From a virus: a stretch of 31,210 nucleotides of DNA. The notes beneath the pieces were generated by a model, which saw only the letters and a list, made by a program, of their open reading frames with translations, ran no database searches and was not told the DNA's origin. The stretch lies in IMG/VR virus record IMGVR_UViG_3300025413_000082, positions 1 through 31,210 of that record. One strand, 5' to 3'. The translations under genes and the position numbers were made by a program. This document shows positions 21,337-29,468 of the stretch, one piece after another. Position 1 is the stretch's first letter, and the number at the start of each line of letters is the position of its first letter.

Positions 21337-21906
21337 ATGTCAAGTACATTTACTGGCCCAATTCGCATTTTTAAGCGTAACAACCCAACTAACAACGGCG
21401 TAATCGCTCCAGACAACACTGGCGCAGCTCGCTGCTCACAACAGAGCTTTATTGCTCCAATTACAGCTACCACTTCTGGTGCTGTAGTTCTACCAACTTT
21501 CGATATTGGCCAAACAACTGCAACTCCATTCGTGTTGCCAGCTGGTGCTATTATTGAGAACATCAAGTTCTACGAAACAACTATCCCTTCAGCTTTGACT
21601 GGCGGCGTTATCACTGTTAACTTGCTCACTACAAGCCCAACAACTGGCAACGTAACAACTACAGCTATTGGTACAATCACCCCAACAGCAACTAACGGCG
21701 GTGTTATTTCTATCGCTTTTGCTACAACAGCAGCTGCTACAGCTTTGTTGGCAAACATCGGTACTTTGGATGCAACATTGCAATTTAGCCAAGCTACTAT
21801 CAGTGCTTTGACTGGTACTTTGGCTGGCACATTTACTGCTGAATACACAGCTCGCAACGTTGATGGTTCTACAACTGCTTACGGTTCTGGCTACACCAAT
21901 AATTAA
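21337..21906 (+). CDS. Small Thr/Ala-rich structural protein
   Basis: A 189-residue protein made of short beta strands rich in Thr, Ala, Ile and Val with few charges (for example TTSPTTGNVTTTAIGTITPT). This composition is typical of head-decoration or tail proteins. AAGGAATTAAAC precedes the ATG. No named family is recognised. Confidence 0.75.
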   Translation: MSSTFTGPIRIFKRNNPTNNGVIAPDNTGAARCSQQSFIAPITATTSGAVVLPTFDIGQTTATPFVLPAGAIIENIKFYETTIPSALTGGVITVNLLTTSPTTGNVTTTAIGTITPTATNGGVISIAFATTAAATALLANIGTLDATLQFSQATISALTGTLAGTFTAEYTARNVDGSTTAYGSGYTNN

Positions 21907-21911
21907 TTGCC

Positions 21912-21930
21912 TAGGGGGCTAGTCCCCCTA
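21912..21930 (+). terminator. Hairpin TAGGGGG-CTAGT-CCCCCTA
   Basis: A perfect 7-bp stem just after the stop of the gene at 21337-21906, followed by CTTTAACATTT rather than a clean T-run. Either a partial terminator or an RNA-stabilising hairpin. Confidence 0.55.
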
Positions 21931-21954
21931 CTTTAACATTTAAGGAAATTAATT

Positions 21955-22755
21955 ATGTCAAATTTAGTAACAAACTTACAAAATATTCCAGCGGCAGTTG
22001 AATCTGTTACCAAAGTTGGTCGTACAGAACCATTTGATTTACAAGTTTCTCGCGGTCAAATCATGGGTCACTCCTTGGTCAACATTAATGGCTACAATGC
22101 AGCAGTGGCAGGCACATCAATTCCATTATGGGAAAATGCAACAGCATATACTTTCCCTAGTACTGCTTTAACTATGACTGTTGCAAGCTCATCTACAAGT
22201 GATGTAAGTCCCGCAAAAGTAACTATTAACGGTCTTGATGCCAACTACAACCAATTAACTGAAGTAGTATCTCTAAACGGCACAACCGGCGTAACCACAG
22301 TTAACCAATTTTTACGAATTAACAGCATTGTTATGACTGCAGTAGCTTCTGGTCAAACTAGCAATGCAGGCACAATTACCGTAAAAAATGGAAGCACAAC
22401 TTATGCGCAGATTAATCCTGGTTTAGGTCGTAGCCAAATGACAGTGTACACTGTCCCGAATGGATACACATTTTACCTTAACCGTATTAATGCTTGGTCT
22501 GGTAGTAGCTTGTCTAGCAACGTATACATTTTTTACAATCTGACTAATACCACAAACGGCATCAATATTTCTACCGCACAAATTAGTTTCACATTGTTTA
22601 TGGATGTACACCGTTATGCGCCAAATGTGTTTCAACAAAAAGCCGATTTGACTTTTGCTTTTTCAACAAGCGATAGTTCTTCTCAGCACGTTGCAGCATA
22701 TATTGAAGGATTTTTGGTTCAAAACGACGGTCAAGCGTTAGCATCAGCAATCTAA
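21955..22755 (+). CDS. Structural protein, beta-rich
   Basis: A 266-residue protein, MSNLVTNLQNIPAAVESVTK..., with long Ser/Thr-rich beta segments and GLDANYNQLTEVVSLNGTTG (about 90-109), a pattern seen in virion proteins that coat capsids or fibres. The C-terminus is more hydrophobic (ISFTLFMDVHRYAP). TAAGGAAATTAATT precedes the ATG. Its exact place in the virion is unknown. Confidence 0.75.
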   Translation: MSNLVTNLQNIPAAVESVTKVGRTEPFDLQVSRGQIMGHSLVNINGYNAAVAGTSIPLWENATAYTFPSTALTMTVASSSTSDVSPAKVTINGLDANYNQLTEVVSLNGTTGVTTVNQFLRINSIVMTAVASGQTSNAGTITVKNGSTTYAQINPGLGRSQMTVYTVPNGYTFYLNRINAWSGSSLSSNVYIFYNLTNTTNGINISTAQISFTLFMDVHRYAPNVFQQKADLTFAFSTSDSSSQHVAAYIEGFLVQNDGQALASAI

Positions 22756-22764
22756 GGCGTTTAA

Positions 22765-23391
22765 ATGCCTGTCTACCTTGACACCCGTGGTAACTCTGTC
22801 CTATCTGTAGCGGTCTGTGACCGCTGCAATAGGAAGTTTGCCTATACAGAGCTTATGCCCGACCCCAACTTTCCGGGGATGCGGGTGTGTAAGGACGACC
22901 TAGATAACTTTGACCCATGGCGATTACCAGCACTTCAGACCGAAAACATTGCATTACGTTTTCCGCGCCCAGACGTGGATATTGCTACAGGTCCAATTGG
23001 TGGCAATCAAATTATGACCGAAAATGGTTTCCAAAATGATAACTCTATTTTCATTGAGGGAACTAACGGCACATACGCAAATGGTACTGGCGATTTAAAC
23101 AAGAACAGCAACGTTGTTCCTTCGCCTTCAGTACTCAATCCCTATGTCTACACAGTGTCACCAAATACAGGTTCCCGTACAGGCGGAACTTTTGTGGTCA
23201 TCACTGGAGCTAATTTTACAGATGTTAACACCGTACGTTTTGGCGGTGTGGTGGCATCATTCGAGTTAATCAACTCCACACAAATCAATGCGTTTACGCC
23301 AGCTTACCCAGTAACCGGTTTGGTAGACGTTTCAGTAATATCCCCTTTTGGCACAGGCACCTCGCATGGTGCGTTTACCTATACTACATAA
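22765..23391 (+). CDS. Zinc-knuckle plus TIG/IPT-domain virion protein
   Basis: A 208-residue protein. Residues about 15-45 hold C18-x2-C21 (CDRC) and C42 followed by Asp (VCKDDLDNFDPWR), a motif common in small phage structural proteins that may bind metal. After a linker, residues about 125-208 form an immunoglobulin-like TIG/IPT domain: SPNTGSRTGGTFVVITGANF, VRFGGVVAS, then a final strand ending AFTYTT. TIG domains in phages decorate surfaces and may bind host glycans. The start at 22765 follows AAGGCGTTTAA. Confidence 0.8.
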   Translation: MPVYLDTRGNSVLSVAVCDRCNRKFAYTELMPDPNFPGMRVCKDDLDNFDPWRLPALQTENIALRFPRPDVDIATGPIGGNQIMTENGFQNDNSIFIEGTNGTYANGTGDLNKNSNVVPSPSVLNPYVYTVSPNTGSRTGGTFVVITGANFTDVNTVRFGGVVASFELINSTQINAFTPAYPVTGLVDVSVISPFGTGTSHGAFTYTT

Positions 23392-23394
23392 TAC

Positions 23395-26300
23395 ATGGCC
23401 GATCAGTCGATAACCCAGCTACCCATCGCCACCGCGCTAACCGGTGATGAGCAGGTACCTGTCGTACAACGTGGTGTAACAAAACAGGCGTCTGTTTCAC
23501 AGATCGCCAACGCTGCCTCGCCCGGCAAATTAATTACTAATATTATTTACAACCCAACAAACGGTGACCTCGTTATTTATTACAGCGATGGTTCAACTGA
23601 GGTTGTTGGTCCGGTCTCTGGCTCATCTGGTTATAGTGGTTTGTCAGGATACAGTGGTATTTCTGGCTATAGTGGTATTTCTGGCTATAGTGGCATTTCT
23701 GGCTATAGCGGTAAATCTGGCTTTAGTGGTATTTCAGGTTTTAGTGGCTACTCTGGCAGCGGAGTGTCAGGCTATAGCGGAAGCGGTATATCTGGATATA
23801 GTGGCTATTCTGGTATATCTGGATATAGCGGTATCAGCGGATATAGTAGTTTTTCTGGATATAGCGGTGTCAGCGGATATAGTGGGTATTCTGGTATATC
23901 TGGTTTGTCCGGAATAAGTGGATACAGTGGCACATCTGGTTGGTCCGGAATAAGTGGCTACAGTGGTACATCTGGTTGGTCTGGTACTTCTGGTTATAGC
24001 GGGTATAGTGGATATAGCGGCATATCTGGCTGGTCAGGAATTTCTGGTTATAGCGGCTATAGCGGCACATCTGGTTGGTCTGGTTTTAGCGGTTTTAGCG
24101 GCTATAGTGGCATATCTGGACAGCAGGGTACCTCAATTAATATTAAAGGTACTGTTGCCACACCAGCAGATTTACCCCCTACAGGTAACCAAGTAAATGA
24201 CGCATATATTGTTAGCTCTAATGGTGACTTATATGTTTGGTCTGGAACCTCTTGGAACAACGTAGGAGAGATTGTAGGACCACCAGGAACCTCGGGGTAC
24301 TCCGGGTATTCTGGTATTGGAACGTCTGGTTATAGTGGCTATTCTGGCTATTCTGGCGTATCTGGCTGGTCTGGTATTTCAGGCTGGTCTGGATATAGTG
24401 GTTATAGTGGTGCGTCAGGTATATCTGGGTACAGTGGTACATCTGGCTATTCTGGTACCTCTGGCTACTCTGGTACATCTGGTTACTCTGGCTATTCTGG
24501 TACGTCTGGATATAGCGGTACATCTGGCTATTCTGGCTATTCTGGCGTATCTGGCTGGTCTGGTATTTCAGGCTGGTCTGGATATAGTGGTTATAGTGGT
24601 GCGTCAGGTATATCTGGGTATAGTAGTTTTTCTGGCTATAGCGGCATATCTGGCTATAGTGGGGCAATTGGCCCTAGTGGTTATTCTGGTGTATCTGGCT
24701 ACTCTGGTATCTCCGGTTATTCTGGTGTCTCCGGTTACTCAGGCTACTCTGGTTATTCTGGCATCCAAGCACCTATTGGTGGCACTAACACACAGATTCA
24801 GTACAACAATGCTGGTGTATTAGGCGGTGTTCCATTGCTAACCTACAACGGCACAACACTAGCCATGACTGGCTCAACAATCGACAGCGCCACCATTGGT
24901 GGAACTACCCCAGCCGCTGGTACATTTACTACTTTAGGCTCAACTAGTACAGCTTCATTAGGCACAGCTTCAACTACTTATGTTCAAGTTATTGGTGATG
25001 CTTCTTATCCCGGCATTTACGCTACTGGCGGTACAAATACTCCATTAGTTTTACAACCTTTAGGAACAGGCGCATTACAAGCACAAAAGACTACTTCATC
25101 AGCAACAGGCGGTAACGCTAGGGGTGCTAATGCGGTTGATTGGCAGACTTTAAGAAATATAGCGGCACAAGTAGCAGCACAAACTTCATCTGTAATTGCT
25201 GGAGGCCAAAATAATGGTGTGAATGGCTCATCGGGAACTGTTTCTGGCGGCTCTGGTAATCAAGTTAGCGGAGCATTTTCAACCATCGCTGGCGGATATT
25301 CAAATTCACTATATGGACAAACTTCTGTTATTGTTGGTGGACATTTAAATGGCACAACTACTCAAACTGGTTTTTTAAACTTTATTGGTGGTGGTGAATT
25401 AAATACAGGTACATTGATTGCCGCAGTAACCACTCAAGCTACTTCTACAATTACAAGTGGCTCTACAGCAGTAACATTAAGCGCAACAAATGCCGCAATT
25501 AAAGTAGGTCAATTAGTAACTGGTACACCAATTCAATCTGGTACTGGTTCTTTACCTTATACTTATGTTGCAGCTATTTCAGGCACATCATTAACATTAA
25601 GCCAAAATGCTACATCTTCAACCAACGCTACTTTGTCTTTTTACACTCCTCATGGTGTAGTAGTCGGTGGTGGTAATAACCAAGCAACAGGAGCATATAG
25701 CTTTATCGGTGGCGGTGGTGATGCTGGTACAGCGGCTAATCGAAATGTGGCAAGTGGTGATTATGCTACTGTAGTTGGTGGTAAAGCAAACCAAGCAACA
25801 GGTGAGTCAGCGTTTGTTGGTGGCGGTGGAAGCATTTCTGGAACAGTTTATATTAATACAGCGAGTGGTGCGGCTTCTTCTATTGTTGGAGGATTACAAA
25901 ATACCGCAAATCAAATTGGTGCTTTTGTTGGTGGTGGATTTAATAATCTAGCAAATGGCGTATACTCATCCATAATGGGTGGTACTTATGGTTCTGCTAG
26001 AAGTATTGTAGGAAATATGGTTTTCCCAGCTACTCGACAACCTTTCGGAGCTGGCGCATCAGCAGTTGCACAATCTGCTTTACTAGTTCTTGGTCGTCAA
26101 ACCACAGATGCAACAGCCACAGTTCTTTGTTCAGACTCTAATGCCGCATCAGGAACAAACCAAGTAATCCTACCCAACAACTCTGCTTATTACTTTAAAG
26201 TCAGAGTTATTGCTGGTGTAACTGGCGCAGGAAACACAAAGGCTTGGACACTAGAAGGTGCTATTAAGCGTGGTGCTGGTGTAGGTACAACTGCTATAGT

Positions 26301-26469
26301 CGGTACAGTAACAACGACTGTAGTAGCGGCAGATGTAGGCGCAGCAACTTGGACAGTAACCGCCACAGCAGATACAACTAATGGTGGATTAGCAATAACA
26401 GTAACAGGACAGGCTTCTACAACAATTCGTTGGGTTGCCAAAGCCGAAACCGCAGAGATGACATTCTAA
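23395..26469 (+). CDS. Tail fibre with Gly-X-Ser collagen-like shafts and a YadA-like head
   Basis: A 1024-residue host-recognition fibre. Residues 1-75 (MADQSITQLPIATALTGDEQ...) look like an attachment domain. Two shafts of Gly-X-Ser triplets (about 77-242 and 298-456; X is mostly Tyr, Ile, Thr, Phe, Trp or Val) resemble collagen triplets without proline. Between them is a small Trp-containing domain (INIKGTVATPADLPPTGNQV, then LYVWSGTSWNNVGEIVG) often seen in phage fibres. Residues about 595-870 carry repeats like IAGGYSNSLYG and VGGGNNQATGAYSFIGGG, matching the left-handed beta-roll of trimeric autotransporter heads. The C-terminal domain is Thr/Val-rich. The shaft contains a 96-bp exact internal duplication. 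No strong ribosome binding site precedes the ATG, four bases after the previous stop. Confidence 0.85.
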   Translation: MADQSITQLPIATALTGDEQVPVVQRGVTKQASVSQIANAASPGKLITNIIYNPTNGDLVIYYSDGSTEVVGPVSGSSGYSGLSGYSGISGYSGISGYSGISGYSGKSGFSGISGFSGYSGSGVSGYSGSGISGYSGYSGISGYSGISGYSSFSGYSGVSGYSGYSGISGLSGISGYSGTSGWSGISGYSGTSGWSGTSGYSGYSGYSGISGWSGISGYSGYSGTSGWSGFSGFSGYSGISGQQGTSINIKGTVATPADLPPTGNQVNDAYIVSSNGDLYVWSGTSWNNVGEIVGPPGTSGYSGYSGIGTSGYSGYSGYSGVSGWSGISGWSGYSGYSGASGISGYSGTSGYSGTSGYSGTSGYSGYSGTSGYSGTSGYSGYSGVSGWSGISGWSGYSGYSGASGISGYSSFSGYSGISGYSGAIGPSGYSGVSGYSGISGYSGVSGYSGYSGYSGIQAPIGGTNTQIQYNNAGVLGGVPLLTYNGTTLAMTGSTIDSATIGGTTPAAGTFTTLGSTSTASLGTASTTYVQVIGDASYPGIYATGGTNTPLVLQPLGTGALQAQKTTSSATGGNARGANAVDWQTLRNIAAQVAAQTSSVIAGGQNNGVNGSSGTVSGGSGNQVSGAFSTIAGGYSNSLYGQTSVIVGGHLNGTTTQTGFLNFIGGGELNTGTLIAAVTTQATSTITSGSTAVTLSATNAAIKVGQLVTGTPIQSGTGSLPYTYVAAISGTSLTLSQNATSSTNATLSFYTPHGVVVGGGNNQATGAYSFIGGGGDAGTAANRNVASGDYATVVGGKANQATGESAFVGGGGSISGTVYINTASGAASSIVGGLQNTANQIGAFVGGGFNNLANGVYSSIMGGTYGSARSIVGNMVFPATRQPFGAGASAVAQSALLVLGRQTTDATATVLCSDSNAASGTNQVILPNNSAYYFKVRVIAGVTGAGNTKAWTLEGAIKRGAGVGTTAIVGTVTTTVVAADVGAATWTVTATADTTNGGLAITVTGQASTTIRWVAKAETAEMTF
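23623..24120 (+). repeat. Gly-X-Ser coding repeats, shaft 1
   Basis: About 166 residues of G-X-S triplets. Synonymous codons vary freely (TATAGTGGC, TACAGCGGT), so most of the order is kept at protein level. Confidence 0.9.
24336..24431 (+). repeat. 96-bp exact duplication, copy 1
   Basis: Identical to 24525-24620; offset 189 bp, which is 63 codons and so frame-preserving. Confidence 0.85.
24525..24620 (+). repeat. 96-bp exact duplication, copy 2
   Basis: Identical to 24336-24431, although the surrounding triplets are degenerate at DNA level; a recent duplication or gene-conversion event. Confidence 0.85.
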
Positions 26470-26481
26470 AAAGGAAAAATC

Positions 26482-26748
26482 ATGGCATTACGTTTATCCG
26501 TTTCAACACAATTTGGCGTACCAGCACCAGAAGCCTACGCCCGCATCACTAACTTCTACGGCACTAAAGACCAATTACAAGTCCAAGTAGCTATTTACTA
26601 CAACGAAGATGCAAGACATCAAAATATGAGTACAGTTAAAGAAAATGCTCACTACATTGCTATGGAAGATTTAAAGGGCGATTTAATTCCAGCAATTTAT
26701 GAAGTATTAAAGAGTTTTGCTGATTATCAAGGCGCAGTAGACGCTTAA
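26482..26748 (+). CDS. Small protein after the fibre
   Basis: An 88-residue protein, MALRLSVSTQFGVPAPEAYA..., with a beta-rich first half (LQVQVAIYYNEDAR) and a helical end (AIYEVLKSFADYQGA). AAAAAGGAAAAATC precedes the ATG at 26482. Similar small proteins follow fibre genes in phages; a fibre chaperone or tip protein is possible but unproven. Confidence 0.75.
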   Translation: MALRLSVSTQFGVPAPEAYARITNFYGTKDQLQVQVAIYYNEDARHQNMSTVKENAHYIAMEDLKGDLIPAIYEVLKSFADYQGAVDA

Positions 26749-26772
26749 TTTAGGACAGTTTTTAACTTTTTT

Positions 26773-26792
26773 GCGTATTAGTGGTAGTAGAT
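26773..26792 (+). promoter_or_regulatory. Repeated promoter-like motif, copy 6
   Basis: Reads GCGTATTAGTGGTAGTAGAT, the most diverged copy after the core. It lies in the 107-bp gap before the sugar cassette. Confidence 0.65.
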
Positions 26793-26820
26793 TAAGGTTT
26801 TTTTTTTGCATAAGTAGTAT

Positions 26821-26844
26821 TATAATAGAGGTTCGTATGAACCT
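26821..26844 (+). promoter_or_regulatory. TATAAT element and hairpin before the sugar cassette
   Basis: TATAAT (26821-26826) is followed by AGGTTC-GTAT-GAACCT (26829-26844), a perfect 6-bp hairpin, then TAGGAAACC and the ATG. This may be a host-type promoter with a structured leader. The -35 position is a T-run, so support is limited. Confidence 0.45.
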
Positions 26845-26855
26845 AATAGGAAACC

Positions 26856-28073
26856 ATGAAATACAGCATAGTAATACCCACATATAACAACTGTGAGAAG
26901 TACCTAAAGCCGTGCATTGACTCAATTATTAAGCACACCGACATGGCCCAAGTAGAGCTGATTATCAGCGCCAACGGGTGTACAGACAACACCAGAGCCT
27001 ATTTAGACTACTTAGAGACCGCAGTACCGAACCTGTACGTGGTGTGGAACCAAGAGCCACTGGGGTTTGCCAAGGCTACAAACAAGGGCATCCGTGTGGC
27101 TAGGGGCGACAAGATTGTCCTGCTAAATAACGACACAGTCGTGCTAGATAGTAGCTGGTTAGAGCGCCTAGATCAGGGCGACATTGGGGCGGTACTGACG
27201 CAGCACTCAGACATCACCCGCAGCCGTTTTGGCGTGTTCTTCTGCGTGATGATCGACCCGAAGGTGTTTCAGACCATTGGCTTTTTGAACGAAGATTATG
27301 CCACTGGGGGCTGTGAGGACATTGAGTTTTGCCATAAGGCACAGCTGAGTGGCTTTAATGTTGTGGACGTTGGATACAGGGGAGACTTCCCAATCTACCA
27401 CGCAGCAGAGGGCACGATGCACGACCCGCAGCTGGTACAGGACTGGGACAACACGTTCCTACTTAACCAGCTCAAGCTGGCAAAGGAGTACAACCTAGAC
27501 TGGTACCGCTGGCGTCTGTCAAACAACTACGAGCGGGCTGTGTTCCTCAAGGACGATCTGGTTTTTCCCCGTGAAAAGCAAAGATACGAATTTGCAGGGA
27601 AAAACATACTGCCAGGCTCTGTGCTCGAGATTGGCTGCTCTACTGGATACGGCTACCAGTTTTTAAACACGCAGGCCTATATGGGGCTGGACTACGACCC
27701 CATTATTGTAAACGTAGCCAAGGAACAAGAGTGGTCTGATAACGCCACGTTTTACCAAGCCGACATCAACGCCTATGATCTTGGTACGTACACCAACATC
27801 ATTGCGTTTGAGGTAGTTGAGCACCTTGACAACGGCTTAGAGGTTGTTGAAAAGCTAAAGCAGCACTGCAAGCGCCTACTAATTACGGTGCCACATAACG
27901 AGCCAAAGGGCTTTTGGGGCGAGCACCACAAGTTGCATGGTTTAACAGAAAAAGATTTTCCTGGATTTACGTTTGCGTACATCAGCCACGACGGAACAAT
28001 TTCGGACAGAATGCAGGCAGTAAACGCCGCCAATCCGAGCAACCTGATGATTTGCAGGTGGGACAATGAGTAG
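26856..28073 (+). CDS. GT2 glycosyltransferase fused to SAM methyltransferase
   Basis: A 405-residue two-domain protein. Residues 1-200 are a GT-A family 2 glycosyltransferase: YSIVIPTYNNCEKYL, NQEPLGFAKATNKGI, the DxD-like NND at 91-93 and the acidic GGCEDIEF (151-158). Residues 245-400 are a class I SAM-dependent methyltransferase: motif I VLEIGCSTGYG (256-266), the acidic GLDYDP (277-282) and AFEVVEHL (317-324). It could add and methylate a sugar on a virion protein or a host glycan. ATAGGAAACC precedes the ATG, and the gene overlaps the next by 8 bp. It appears richer in G+C than the fibre genes around it. Confidence 0.85.
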   Translation: MKYSIVIPTYNNCEKYLKPCIDSIIKHTDMAQVELIISANGCTDNTRAYLDYLETAVPNLYVVWNQEPLGFAKATNKGIRVARGDKIVLLNNDTVVLDSSWLERLDQGDIGAVLTQHSDITRSRFGVFFCVMIDPKVFQTIGFLNEDYATGGCEDIEFCHKAQLSGFNVVDVGYRGDFPIYHAAEGTMHDPQLVQDWDNTFLLNQLKLAKEYNLDWYRWRLSNNYERAVFLKDDLVFPREKQRYEFAGKNILPGSVLEIGCSTGYGYQFLNTQAYMGLDYDPIIVNVAKEQEWSDNATFYQADINAYDLGTYTNIIAFEVVEHLDNGLEVVEKLKQHCKRLLITVPHNEPKGFWGEHHKLHGLTEKDFPGFTFAYISHDGTISDRMQAVNAANPSNLMICRWDNE

Positions 28074-29034
28074 TATCCTGTGCTCTGTAGCGACCCGTGG
28101 CAGGTACCACACCACGCTGCCTCTCGTACTAAACGCCATCATCAACCAGACCAGGCTGCCAGATAAGCTAGTCATCTTCGATGATAATGATAAGCCGCAG
28201 GACATGCGGAAAGAGATGATTTACCAATATTTCTTTGAGATGCTAAAGCACAAAGGTATTGAGTGGGAATGGCGATATGCAACCCGTAGGGGTCAGCATC
28301 ATATTCATCAAAGCGCTAACAACGAAGGTTTTGAATGGGTGTGGCGCGTTGATGATGACGCGGTGCCAGAACCTAATGTACTAAAAGAATTGTATAGATT
28401 TACTTCCCCCATTGTTGGAGCAGTTGGCGGTCAAGTGTTAACTCCACCGTATTCGCCAGATACAAATAACATAACTGGCAAAATTGATAACATTGACTCC
28501 GAACCAAATGTGCAATGGGGTAAGTTTAATATAGCAAGAGAAGTTGAACACTTACACTGTACTTTTTTATATCGTGCTGGGGTTGTTGATTATAATCTTG
28601 GTCTTTCACGGGTAGCACATAGGGAAGAAACTTTATTTACCTATGGTCTACATAAAAAAGGCTATATACTTTGGGCAATACCAAACGCAGTAACTTGGCA
28701 CATGAAGAATCCTCAAGGTGGGATTCGTAGCGAAACAAAGAAGGAGATGTATGACCATGATGAACAGATTTTTAGAAATATTCTTGGACACCGTGATCGT
28801 ACCATTGTGGTTCTCAATTGTGGTCTCGGTGACCATATTGTATTCAGCCGCATACTTCCTTCAATACCTAACGCTGAAGTTTTTAGCTGTTACCCTGAAG
28901 TGGTTCCCGGGAAGTCAATAGCTCAGGCAATACAGTTATTTGGTGACATTGACCATTGGAACGTCTACAAAAAGATGGATCAGTGGAAATGGAAAGATAG
29001 TTTAGAAGCTGCGTATAGAAAGATGTATTTATGA
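28066..29034 (+). CDS. GT2-like glycosyltransferase fused to the N-terminal half of a GT9
   Basis: A 322-residue protein. Residues 1-235 are a GT-A transferase: SILCSVATRGRYHTTLPLVL, ANNEGFEWVWRVDDDAVPEP with the metal-binding Asp triplet at 96-98, and an acidic HREETLFTYGL (about 185-195). From about residue 243 the sequence changes to a Rossmann start typical of heptosyltransferase-like GT9 enzymes, TIVVLNCGLGDHIVFSRILP, and stops after about 80 residues. The missing GT9 half is the next gene. The first 150 bp look G+C-richer than the rest, so a mosaic junction is possible. It overlaps the next gene by ATGA. Confidence 0.75.
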   Translation: MSSILCSVATRGRYHTTLPLVLNAIINQTRLPDKLVIFDDNDKPQDMRKEMIYQYFFEMLKHKGIEWEWRYATRRGQHHIHQSANNEGFEWVWRVDDDAVPEPNVLKELYRFTSPIVGAVGGQVLTPPYSPDTNNITGKIDNIDSEPNVQWGKFNIAREVEHLHCTFLYRAGVVDYNLGLSRVAHREETLFTYGLHKKGYILWAIPNAVTWHMKNPQGGIRSETKKEMYDHDEQIFRNILGHRDRTIVVLNCGLGDHIVFSRILPSIPNAEVFSCYPEVVPGKSIAQAIQLFGDIDHWNVYKKMDQWKWKDSLEAAYRKMYL

Positions 29035-29465
29035 TCATCATATCGCCATACGCACAAAAGCTCAGAACCGGAGCTTTAAACCCAAAAAACTATCCGTATT
29101 GGAAAGAGCTCATTGAGCAAATCAACGAGCCAATAGTTCAGATTGGAGTTGAGGGTGAAGAGCAATTAGTACCAGACTTTAGAAAGAACCTACCAATTGC
29201 ATCATTGCGTGAACTGTTATGGCAGTGCCGCACTTGGATTGGAATTGATAGTTTCTTTCAACATCTTGCATGGGATGAGGGTGTGCCAGGAATAGTGTTA
29301 TGGGGTCCGTCTGATCCACTAATATTTGGGCATCCAGAAAACATTAATCTACTAAAAGACCGATCACATTTAGTAGCAAACCAGTTTATATGGTGGGAAG
29401 CCACCGAACATAGTAATGATCGCTTTGTAAAACCACAAGAAATATTAGAGTATCTAAAGGAATAA
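29031..29465 (+). CDS. C-terminal half of a GT9 (heptosyltransferase-like) enzyme
   Basis: A 144-residue protein resembling only the nucleotide-sugar-binding half of GT9 enzymes: IVQIGVEGEEQL, then WIGIDSFFQHLAWDEGVPGI (69-88), equivalent to the family's D-S-x-x-x-H-L-A signature, and VLWGPSDPLIFGHP (89-102). Its start overlaps the previous stop (ATGA), and the previous gene ends with the N-terminal GT9 half, so the two probably form one active site from two chains. The order argues for a split enzyme rather than random decay. Confidence 0.75.
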   Translation: MIIISPYAQKLRTGALNPKNYPYWKELIEQINEPIVQIGVEGEEQLVPDFRKNLPIASLRELLWQCRTWIGIDSFFQHLAWDEGVPGIVLWGPSDPLIFGHPENINLLKDRSHLVANQFIWWEATEHSNDRFVKPQEILEYLKE

Positions 29466-29468
29466 ACC

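Larger units (their letters stand above)
24291..24762 (+). repeat. Gly-X-Ser coding repeats, shaft 2
   Basis: Same triplet design as shaft 1. Contains the exact duplication 24336-24431 / 24525-24620. Confidence 0.9.

Noticed and set aside
22470-22500. Near-match to the promoter motif (CCGTATTAATG)
   Set aside because: Lies inside a coding region and differs from the core at several bases; no intergenic context.
24218-24667. Minus-strand open frame rich in Gln, Tyr and Ser
   Set aside because: It is the antisense of the repeat shaft; the repeat composition removes stops in that frame, and there is no start signal.
23623-24762. Dense short DNA repeats resembling a CRISPR-like or satellite array
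   Set aside because: They are in-frame Gly-X-Ser codons of a fibre gene, with variable synonymous codons and no unique spacers.
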